This document shows positions 8,501 to 16,500 of a stretch of 17,309 nucleotides of DNA, piece by piece. The stretch's first letter is position 1; every line of letters begins with the position of its first letter. Below the pieces are notes generated by a model. It searched no databases. It was not told the DNA's origin and saw only the letters and a program-made list of their open reading frames with translations. The stretch comes from Stramenopiles sp. TOSAG23-2. Taxonomy: Eukaryota > Sar. The translations under genes were made by a program, and so were the position numbers. The stretch spans positions 1-17,309 of the forward strand of contig LT649650.1 of the NCBI GenBank assembly GCA_900128395.1, in the 5' to 3' direction.

Positions 8501-9673
8501 CTCAACAATTTGTTCCTCCCTTTTAGTAAGTCTTTCCTGAACCATGCCAGCTTCAAGTTCCATATCATTCGCATTTTCAAATTTCGTTACTGATAAATTA
8601 GCCATATCATCCATCGTTTGTTGCATAGATAAATCCTTTGCTGCTATTAATTTTTCATATTTGCTACGTTCTAACTCTAATTGCTTCGAATGTATTTCGG
8701 CAACATGTTTCAAACGCTGTTCTTGCTCAAGCGTTAATTTACGTATAGTTTCCTCCGAACCATGAGCTTGCCCTTTTAACAATGCAACATCAACAAGCTC
8801 CTTACATTGATTTTTTATTTTTTCAGATTGTTCCAGACGATTCTTTTCCCACTCCTTCATTTGTTCTACATGCATTTTGTTCTTATTTTTTAATTTTGTT
8901 ATTTCAATCAGGTATCTTTTTTCGTCTTCTCCGAATTTACCTTTCATGGTTGAAATAGTTAAATTTGCTTTATCGATGACATTTAACATCTCTTTCATAC
9001 GTGATTTATGTTTTTGTAATTTATTTATTAATATACGTTCCTTTTCACTTTGTTGGTCTACAATGTTATTATTAATATCATTTACAACCCCATCTTCTTC
9101 AGCAACGGCTAGCTTCTGATCTTGCTGTTCGTCTAATCGCATCGTTATGGCAAAGGATTGTGTTATTAATTTTGTTTCTAACCTTTGCAACATGACTTTA
9201 TACTCTAAAATGTCATTTTCATAAGACTCTGCTTGTCGCTGTAACTCTATTTGCTTCTCTGTATTTAAGGTTGCAAGTTTAGCATCTAGTTCTTCTTCCA
9301 TTAATTTATGTGCACCGCAAGTGCAATAATGAGAGCTTTGCATTGCCATCTTAGTGTAGGTGCGTTGTTTTTGGTGCTGTAATGTATATTCTAAACCATT
9401 GGTATTATTGATATGATTCGTATCGTTCTTCTCATATCGTGTGTAAAAAGTAGGTGATGATGCTGATAACGATATCCTTGAGGATGTAAATAAATTTCTA
9501 AAAGTGTTGCTAGTATCTTCATTTGTTGGACTTCCACTTTGGTTCCCACGTTTATTATTATTTGATATAGCACTATTGGATAGTAAATCGTCAGCATTTA
9601 ACATTCCACGAACTACTTCATCCTCCGCAAAGGATGGATTTGTCATATCATTTCTGATATTGTTCGATGACAT
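2510..9673 (-). CDS. Giant coiled-coil protein with SFI1-like Trp/Arg-rich repeats
   Basis: This 2,387-residue protein has no membrane segment or enzyme motif. Residues 1-115 are low complexity (N, S, T). Coiled coil follows at about 120-480, then a tryptophan helix near 490-512 (VYFTKWKTANRYL). A long coiled coil spans 515-1215, and residues 873-1183 of it repeat with a period of about 49. A short Trp patch at 1218-1275 and more coiled coil follow. Residues 1385-1865 hold an array of about 16 basic helices centred on Trp, such as RILRIWRE, AISTWRQL, AVRLWKRF and CFHEWRKY, spaced about 25-35 residues. Then come coiled coil, one more Trp motif near 2117-2148 (GFSIWRYH), and a coiled-coil tail ending in SRKK. 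SFI1-type repeats have Trp in this setting and bind centrins, so a centrosome, basal-body or cytoskeletal scaffold is a reasonable guess, not proven. The start is firm: an in-frame TAG lies three codons upstream. There is no intron. Confidence 0.9.
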   Translation of the reverse strand: MSSNNIRNDMTNPSFAEDEVVRGMLNADDLLSNSAISNNNKRGNQSGSPTNEDTSNTFRNLFTSSRISLSASSPTFYTRYEKNDTNHINNTNGLEYTLQHQKQRTYTKMAMQSSHYCTCGAHKLMEEELDAKLATLNTEKQIELQRQAESYENDILEYKVMLQRLETKLITQSFAITMRLDEQQDQKLAVAEEDGVVNDINNNIVDQQSEKERILINKLQKHKSRMKEMLNVIDKANLTISTMKGKFGEDEKRYLIEITKLKNKNKMHVEQMKEWEKNRLEQSEKIKNQCKELVDVALLKGQAHGSEETIRKLTLEQEQRLKHVAEIHSKQLELERSKYEKLIAAKDLSMQQTMDDMANLSVTKFENANDMELEAGMVQERLTKREEQIVELKKAAYDLQNLADSRLELANTSSVEITLLKEKLEERKRQVKQKEEKIEEMNEKMVEILEKGNLHQVDLMAANEIIRGNRVTIRNVCLKNVSLLLRKAVSSKIHVYFTKWKTANRYLSYMERNKILAYENNSFQKELNKLRELRKEDRDKSNKDRQEKSDTYQALLAEFKNFQSKVADEKNGLNSHLQNLRNRHINELETLSRKHENNLRESRDEIANLNKKIRNERSENSVNIEKIKKKYNEQIEEISKTHNKEITSFQESNESLTSAIKENENLYQENTKEMKQKHLDEYKALQKEHDKAYAELSLSREKHMKESHDQSLSIRRNVSERYETEIVILRNELDDLKRKSKLEKSSLESQVKELKRSNEIKIQDLIHEYEKRILDETQELKTKLVHDERAKFQETIASLNKKYHVELENVTEKLAAEEAKTMNYEQQIVILKHELEACDHEANSKVNMLKSRLHQLNVENIKLKKDQDNISNNLYIVTNERNMSTEKGQELSVKATQLKERLERLTEVHNKLKEEKDMIELNFNKVTIERDVLDEGEKSFRNKIRVFNDKLDKLLEENLNLKEERHNTSNMFSKMKEDNKHLNHVGRENEFTIASLNKQLERLVNEQEISTKEKENLHLKMSKIVEERDNLKNIKNENLNAISLLQQRLMKKAKEISDLRKEKGKAHLNSSQSNEIIEGLEVKAKELLNKNETLNQRVLKSQEDNVKLKSERDRMNNRIYELQEERDNFAYKEKDCQQQITILNNRMQNILNDNKNMKKEIQETNLNLSKVTEERDFLGDEKSSSEWSSTLHSKLELQYNLLKGQNKNLRAKCFKYLLNDRQRILSMYYTSWYTSIKKSISFKKKQISIIRNVCLRLIKGFLLKGMRRWKFVVNESVLDEVRRKSLQKELDTKASHANEINVLKNDYANKYKATEDSHRLAIEALEVEYEVAVKKLTNQHVRAFNLMTNENASKLDNYSKDTELLLENAKKEKSIIESKFQTTMDKLRRKYYKYWTNLNKSRILRIWRENVLSLRLQRNRDKSVSRIFTNYNHIRRKYSFSRWYKYSQKRKYKRVLCSHIFGNHFRRQLFLSFHFWHRQSVRDQHQAIHNKKQLMIAISTWRQLKKKKLRKLIRAWKDFVSNDMRKRRTILELFKWKRRDLLMRAWSTLKNITTWFGHTTAIRRKHQLVAAYRKKSKESKKLKYCFTIWKEKIIRRQHLEMVTNLNTKYVNVVQTVRKQHIKHFLKNRLNILKKSVLSKCMSSWMYYTSNRKHHRLRVIRLMQTSRITICRSAVRLWKRFVHNHRAFSDKISGQDRVVLFHLHYLERLNQRKCFHEWRKYSMHIKSTRYILSRMFFLLRNVCGRKVFSWWKHCTEKMRYLETTNLQKMRLLKNVITGKKYSIMNKMMNNWILHTKFVLKCKSFVRSILIRKSTTYLRLGFKRWHDIWIQDSIGRRCVVRMSMIVSKQRYLLAMTKWRYVNDSLRRKEAHEKIIAVEQQIEQKEIEVREKIKTLEEESKQNETRHMQEVTKLEGKMTLLSRVASKQMNELELKFLKDLEKKSGETQIIQDNLRDKDRRLEAALQSISALQQQLNTSQEKVNDVSQQLEDIRRRAELEKQRLQSVLEEKEDNIKKNQSDFQILIEEKNKMLAESRGEIMNMRATVEEGMKYKAVHDFLHQKHNNALLQIQELKTEKTMHVNRLKDDHERSSSEQKQRYESAVFTLHTKVSHIENKLSRAILKSFVNLIPRYVSRSKKKGFSIWRYHTIMMRKFQYSKRHYQYKMKYLIDTIKDQLLLISQNHLELNKLFGITQNDFKSILDEQNELKSSLLALSKDHLEIIYGNKMHLHSVKSKRDELEKDIESLKEQNVGLSTSKETIELELNLFKSALAKKDEEASALKAMLHRSEELMKVTKNQLDDLERISKKDVSQSVVSQQLFKQLADKDRQLEASKRIGIKTMKQLNEAKAKIEQLKAKQLKFLDGVDDNMQMLRVRLEKGKSSPPAGSRKK

Positions 9674-9698
9674 AGCCGTCTATTATATTATGGGTATC

Positions 9699-9706
9699 TA
9701 TTTATA
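9699..9706 (-). promoter_or_regulatory. TATA-like motif upstream of the giant coiled-coil gene
   Basis: TATAAATA on the minus strand lies 26-33 nt 5' of the ATG (9671-9673). It is the best match to a TATA box near this gene and sits at the same distance as in the two other genes. Confidence is low because the region is A+T rich. Confidence 0.3.
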
Positions 9707-10019
9707 AACTATTATTTTATATTTGTTATATTTTCAAAATCTGCTCAGCAAACAAAATACTATTTCATTCCATAATATGATGGATTATAATATGTTATTG
9801 AATAATGATTTTATTGCAGCAATGATTTATTTGTGTGGGATCAGTTTCTACAACATCAATATGCGTCTTAATTAGTCTTGAAACAACGTATAATATTGGG
9901 TTCCTTTATCTTACTATTGTTTTCCTTTTTTGAATAATCCATATTTAATTATTAGATACATATTTATACAGTAATAATTTTTTCAACAAAATTCTATACA
10001 GGTACCAAGTAAGAAGAAG

Positions 10020-10036
10020 AAAAAAAAAAAAAAAAA
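10020..10036. repeat. 17-bp oligo-A run after GAA triplets
   Basis: An uninterrupted A17 run follows AAGAAGAAG, all inside the intergenic region. It is probably length-variable. As poly(dA:dT) it could exclude nucleosomes upstream of the coiled-coil gene, about 350 bp from its start. Confidence 0.7.
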
Positions 10037-10390
10037 TGATGAAGAAAGAAGTCGTCTAAGTCTTTGTTGTTTTGTGCGCCTCTGGTTGTATTATACTGGG
10101 TACCTGTACTTGTTATACTACGTAAGTACCATTTTATTATTATAGAACTAAACTCTCTAAAAAAATAAATGAAAAATTTTCGATATGCATGTATTATTAA
10201 TATTGGCTCAGTCACTGTATTCTTTTGAGAGTATGACACGAACACGTTCGTAGGAATTGTCATGTGTGGGTATCATAGAAATAAAAAATTAAAATAGCGT
10301 GTTACATTTTATTTATTTTATAAGAAGTAATAAAGAGTACGAGACGTAAGTAAAAATATTAAAAATAAATTGTAAAATTATGAGTTATTA

Positions 10391-10421
10391 ATATTAAATA
10401 CGAACGCTTCGTATTAAATAT
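10391..10421. repeat. Tight hairpin: 14-bp stem, 3-nt loop
   Basis: ATATTAAATACGAA (10391-10404) pairs with TTCGTATTAAATAT (10408-10421) with one mismatch, around the loop CGC. In the calpain mRNA sense it lies about 120 nt after the stop codon, so it may sit in the 3' UTR. It could influence 3' end formation or mRNA stability. No U-run follows it in the manner of a bacterial terminator. Confidence 0.7.
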
Positions 10422-10455
10422 ACTTCGTATAACTTATGCTTATGTGCGCACATAA

Positions 10456-10461
10456 TTTATT
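10456..10461 (-). promoter_or_regulatory. Possible poly(A) signal of the calpain gene
   Basis: AATAAA on the minus strand lies about 80 nt after the TAA stop of the calpain gene. It is the first exact copy downstream. A+T-rich DNA gives such hexamers often by chance. Confidence 0.25.
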
Positions 10462-10508
10462 GCCATTATCCATGGGTACAAATATTGCAAAGACAAAAAA
10501 GAAAAAAA

Positions 10509-10529
10509 GCGCGCACGCACACACACACA
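10509..10529. repeat. Alternating CG/CA tract
   Basis: A 21-nt strictly alternating purine-pyrimidine stretch starts with GCGCGCACGC and continues as CA repeats. It lies 12 nt past the calpain stop codon, inside the presumed 3' UTR. Such a sequence can form Z-DNA under negative supercoiling. A microsatellite is the plain reading. Confidence 0.7.
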
Positions 10530-10540
10530 TACGAAATATT

Positions 10541-13500
10541 TTATCGTCTTCCATCATCTACTGGGATGTCTTGACCCATCAGCTCAAGTAAGCCTTTCCC
10601 ATCTGCATATTCAACATTTTTTAGCGGTGCATCACTGTAAACCCGGACTGTTAGCCTTGCCTCGCAATTTTCCTCGTACGTCGAGCAATACAATGTGTAA
10701 CCTGGTTCGTATTCATTTACGTGAGCTTCTACGGTTATCATCTCAGAATTAATATATTGGCCTGATGTTGCAATTTTATCCCCGCGATAAATGCCTCCAA
10801 CCCGTTTTCCCATCTTTTTCAATAAGAGAACACTCTGATGTTCTTCTGTAGCCATAGGACCAGTAAGCGATCTTTGTTGTACACTAATGTATAATGTACA
10901 TGGCCGGCTAACTTTAATAAGAAAGGATGGGTTATTCGAAGAATTTTTATGTTTTCTTGCTGGGTACCCGCCAGCTGTATTTATGGTATTTCCATTCACT
11001 TTTTTCGCAACTTCCCAGGAAGCTTCCCCGATTGCACTATAAAATTGACCACCATCATTTACCAATCGAAACGTTTGGCATAGGTAAATTTTTGCATAGT
11101 TCTGACAAAAGTCTTGGAATGACATCCAAAAACAACCATCGTCAGCGTTCGTATATCCCAGGCGTTGCTTCATTCTCGATGTCCAATGCGTTTGATCATC
11201 ATCTGACCAATCCCCTTTCCATTCTGTGCAGCCCCATGGATTTCTTAATTGAACCAGTTGATGGTTTCCATTCGCATCGCTTTCCTGCTTCACGTTAAGT
11301 ATAGCATACGCGTGTCCTTGTACGATGCCAGCTTCTGAGATATCAGCATCTGAACCAGAAGGTGAACCAGCTCCCATTAAAAATCCCTTTTTATTGTAAT
11401 TCATTAAACGTTTAAATAAAGCACCACTGTTAATATCAACCGCATTGTCCCCTAAACTGATTGATGAGCCAAAACCTCCTGTGAAATCTACTAGTCCAAC
11501 ATGAACAAATCCACCGTTGATGGCTTCGAATGATCCATGGAATCGTGCATACGCTTTTTCTAGTATAAGTGGCCATAGTTCATTTTCATCACGAGATTTC
11601 GCAAAAATTGGTCTAAACGGTTTGCGGCGATTGTTGCTTTTTCTACATAAAATTCTATCATCAACAAGAACTGGTACCATTTTTCCGCCGCGATAAATAT
11701 TAATGCGAAAATAACCTTTTTTCGCTCTCTCTTTGTTACCTTGTATATCTAACACTTTATCCATATATTCTGGATGACATGCGAGCACTGTCATGGCTGC
11801 AAGCAACCAGCAATCTCCAAGCTCACCTTGCTTAATATCACCATATCCGAAACCTTCATTTTGGTCGCCCTCATCTACAACGACAAGTTGTGGTTCTTGC
11901 ATAAATTTCCCTGGCCGTACCCACAGCATTCCTTGTTTTTCAATCCGATCGGCTGCTTGAACATTTGGATTTATCCGACATGCTATTTTTGGATCCTCAA
12001 ATTTTCTATCTATATACTTTCCATCGCCGTCTTTTTTAAAATCTTTCTCTAGAAGCTGCTCTTCAGTAAGATCGCCACCTGTACCTTGCGCTGCTTGTCT
12101 GGCAAGCATTGCCATCCTATTTCTCTCATTTTCTTCCTTTAATTTTCTAGCATCCTTTTTCCTTTTTTCCTGAAGCTTTTTCTTCCGCTCTGCCCTTCGG
12201 CGTTGTATCTCTCGTCGCTTTGCCTCGCGTGGATCTATCGCATCGTTATTGTTATTCTGTTCATCTCGCCGTTTCCGCTCTTCCTCCTCCTTTCGCCTCT
12301 TACGTTCTGCGTCTCGTTTCTTTCTCCGTGCTTCCAATTCCTTCCTTTTACGCTGGCGTTCTTCCTCGTCGCGATTGGATTCTTCATTACGTTTGCGCTC
12401 CTCTTCGTCCTTGCGCTCTTGCTCTTCCCTCCGGCGCTCTTCCTCCGCTTTCTGGAGCTGCTCCTCCTCAAGGCGCTTTTTTCTCTCCCTTTCTAACCGC
12501 TCTAGCTCGAGATCTTCAGCCTCCTGCCGTCTACGCTCTTCTTCTTCCTCTCGCCGACGCTGTTCCTCTAAGCGTTTTCTAGCTTCCTCTTCTTTTCGTT
12601 TTCGTTCCTCCTCGTCCTTCCTGGCTTGCTCTTGGTTCCTGCGTCTCCATTCCTCTGCTTCTTTGCGTATACGCTCTTCCTCCGCCTTCTTCATTAGCTC
12701 TTTCCTTCTCTCCTCGGCTTTTCGCTCTTCTGCTTCTTTTCGTTTTCGTTCAGCCGCTAACTTTGCTTGTGCTTTTTGAAATGTAAGAGTTAACAATTTA
12801 AAATTCTTAAAAGCTTCCGGTTCAGTAGTTGCCCATGAAAGGACTTCCTTCAAGGTCAACGTCTGCCTGGCAATACTTGCTTTCTTTTGGGCCTCTCGTC
12901 CAAAATATTTTACCAAACTAAATTTTCCTAATACTTCTTGAACTGCTTTCTTTCGGCACCAAGCTAGAAATCCAGAGAAATCTGCTTCAGCCTGAAGCAG
13001 CTGCGAATTTGCATTGAGTTGAACAAACGCTCGGTACAGGACACTTAGCTTTTGGTCTTGAAACTCCGTCGAGCGAAGTGCATGGTCTGTATCAATCAGC
13101 TGTCGAAGCACTGGCTTTAATTCAACTACTTGATTGCTTGCATTGGTATTTCCAGTTCCCCAACCATCTTCATCGTTCGTCTTCTCCTCACCATTGTTTC
13201 CACTATTATTGGCTGCCATTTCAATGTTGACACTGCCTGTCTCGACATTAGTGCCATGCATGGCCTTTTGGTCACATTTGCACTCAAATTTATTGCCATA
13301 AAACTCATTTATTTTATTTTCTATATCACTGATGTCATCCCTGTAATCATCAGCAGATGGTGCTGTCGAACTATCCCATGATTGTTTCATTCGTTCGGTT
13401 TGAAATACAACACTTTCCGTCCTTACTATACTTGGTCCACCAGTACCTCCAATAACTGCTCCTTCAAGGTTTTGCATGGTTGCCTCCCGCTGAATAACAG

Positions 13501-16500
13501 TGCCATCCTTTCCTGCCAAGCCTTCGTGGTGTTTCAACGCCTTTTTCTCCGACTCTTCTAGAACCAATTTAAGGGAATCCCGTTGTTTGCCTGTCATCAT
13601 CCTTTGAAATTCATCCTGTCGCTTAATATTAACAATTGCTTGAGAAAATACTCGCCGTGACAAATATTCAAGTGAAAGTGTTAAACAGAACATAGATACC
13701 AATGCAACTGAAGCGAATCCCATTCCAACATATACAGGCGATATAAATATTGTTGCTACTACGCCCCATATAAACACTACGTATAAGCATAGAAAAGCAT
13801 TGAATATGCCAAAATATTCTACTTTAACATTATTAGTATCAGGATCCCAAACAAATACTGGGAAGATAGTCTCCGAAAATAGTAGGTGACCTTTTAAATA
13901 CGCTGGGTACAGCGATACAACAGAAGCTCCAAGTGCAAGACCGCAAATAGTGAACCAGCTAGCAGAAAATGCGACAAATGCGTTTGTGCCTGATCCAGCA
14001 AGACCTGCTAGAAAACCTCCAGCAATTATTGTGCATAGAACTGTAACAAGCAAAATCTTATGTATTTTTGGCAAATAATAATTATTCTTGATCCAGGTAA
14101 ATATTGTTCCAACTAAGAAGAGAAACAATCCTTGTGCAATTAATAAAATAACCCCAATAACTGTTTCACCAAAGAGCACTATTACGCATACGTTGAATAC
14201 TACAAGAATGACTTGGCTAGTTATGCCACAAACAATAACAAACTTGCCCATCTCCCAATTGTCATCCCTTAATTTGTATAATGCTATACATATTAATACA
14301 ATCGTTGGATACATAAACAAACTGAACAATGTTCCAGCCGAGTTGAGATCCACTTCACCTTCCTGTATGACATTGAAAATGTATAGATGGAAGCTCAAAT
14401 GCATTGCGAAACAAAATACTCCCATAAATGTCATAAAAGTTGACACTTGCAATCTATTAAACCATTCAACTATTGGTATTATAGTTGCCGTCACGAGCAG
14501 CGTAATAAAAATAATTGCAGATCCCATTCCCTTCACCCATAAATTTGAGCTGGTTTCCATCAACTGTATACCTAAACCCCAAAAAATCGTTGAAAGAAGA
14601 AATGTCCCTACTAATCCAAACATTACATAATCTCCGTGTGGAAGACCTCCACGGATGAATGCAACGAAAGCATTTGTTCCTCGAAACTCCCCTTTTGACC
14701 AATTTCGATAAAAATTTACAAGATCGCAGCAGCATTTTCCGCGTTTTACGCATAGTGGAGCACCTGTTGAGTAGCCTTTAGTATCACAAATACTGACTTT
14801 ATAAACCGTATCCCAATACAAGGCACCGTCTTTCTCCGTCAATTGTTTGGGTTGATTATTGCCATCGCTTCCATTATCCTCATCATCGTTGTCGCGACCG
14901 TTTTTTTCCTCTCCATCGATCAGCGTTGATGGGTTACCCTCTTCTATTACCTCCGTATCTGCTTCGTGTTTCCACAAACTACGTCTGGATAAGATATTAA
15001 AATCTTTTGCCCTCCACCGAGTGTACCAAAACATTAGAGATAATATTATTAACGGGAAAAATATCGCGGTAAATAGTATGTGTGGTGTCGATGTGCCATC
15101 GTTGATTGTCAGTATGAAGAGGGTAACGCCTCCAGTGACAGTGACAACATAGAATATAATTGTAATGAGCATAGTTTGACGGCCAAAATAAAAATATTCT
15201 TTACTGTCTTGCAACAATGCATCTGTACGTGCGGAACGAACAGTCCAATAAAAAAATAGAAACACAGCAGTACCATATAATGAACCAAATCCAAATTCCG
15301 ATTGCTTATGATTCTTGCCAAGAATATTAATATCTAACATATCTATAGAACGTATGATAACAACTACAAGCAGTAACATAAAAGCAAATACGAGTATTGC
15401 AAATATAAGAACTGGATTTGATGATATTTTATTAACTGCAGAACCGAATTTACTCAATTCAACATCGCCTGCGATCGATATGTTCTTATCTAAATCCTGT
15501 TCTGTTGTTTCCGCTGCTTCTGAATCGTCTTTGCTTGCTTTTTCTGCGGCTTCAGCATCTGCTTCTTCTTTTGCATCTAACGATTTATCCATGCGAGCAT
15601 CAATTATTACTTTTGCAATAACAACGCCAAAAATAAAAAACATTGTAGATTGGCCGATAAACCAATATCTAAAGCCGAAGCTAATTAAGCCTGCACGACA
15701 AAGCAGCATAATTATAAACATTGTGTGTGGCCGAGTAACATAATTTCCTTTCCATAATAAATATAGAATAAAATCGAGCAACAGAATGGCGCAGGAAACT
15801 GCAACGCTAACCGTTATCACTCCTTCTTTCACTCTATTTGAACCACCCGCAGCAAATGTGCCAATATAACATAACAAAATTAACACTGAGAAGATATATA
15901 GCATTGCGTTTTTATTTGCGCTGACTTGGCTTTGGAAATTAATTATTGGAATTTTTAGTTCGACATGATTATTTTCCTCTGCGTCCACATCATATGTTTT
16001 TTCCTCTTTGTTTGGATTATTGCCATTTTTCCTTGCATCAGGCATGGGATTTTCTGTATTTGTTGATGAATGTTTTCCATCCGATGTCGAGTCCACTCTT
16101 CCTCTTTGTTTCCATAATTTTTTAGTCATAGCGACGTCTGGTTCGTTTGAATGAACAAGGACAATAAGCGGCAGTAAGTTCAAGGTCATAAAAGCCCATG
16201 ATACACCTGTAAAATCCAATGTCTCCTCCACTAATACAGCTACAAATTCAAATAGAAGAAGTAAAGATAATGATACTCCAAAAAGGGACTTCAATAAGAG
16301 TTTTGAATTGCGGATGTACAATGACCATCCATTAGCTTTCCAGAGACAAAATGCATAAAGTTTTAAGATCCAGCCAACCCAAAGCGTTAGCATTCCGATA
16401 CCCATCATTGGCGCGTTTGGTATGCCATTGAACGTGACTACGCCCCATATTAATAATAGCAGGAGCGGGGATAACAGAAACAATTGGATTAATTTGGTTA

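Larger units (their letters stand above)
9674..10540. other. Intergenic region between the calpain and coiled-coil genes
   Basis: This 867-bp non-coding stretch lies downstream of the calpain stop and upstream of the coiled-coil start, both genes being on the minus strand. It holds a 17-A run, a near-perfect hairpin at 10391-10421, a small ACGAAC-AC-GTTCGT palindrome (10238-10251) and an alternating CA/CG tract. The 89-residue minus-strand frame at 9994-10263 runs through the A tract and has no protein-like features. I see no RNA gene. Confidence 0.65.

Noticed and set aside
9997-10108. 10-bp inverted repeat TACAGGTACC/GGTACCTGTA around the A17 tract
   Set aside because: A single 10-bp match across a 92-nt gap is near chance level for a region of this size, and no other element feature is present.
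10418-10433. Sequence resembling half of a loxP site (ACTTCGTATA)
   Set aside because: Only part of one 13-bp arm matches, there is no second arm with the right spacer, and such words are common in A+T-rich DNA.
12249-12779. 176-residue + strand open frame rich in Ser, Arg and Phe, with a 120-residue frame in the same region
   Set aside because: It is the antisense shadow of the E/K/R-rich helix of the calpain, where the reverse complements of GAG, AAG and CGC codons cannot give stops.
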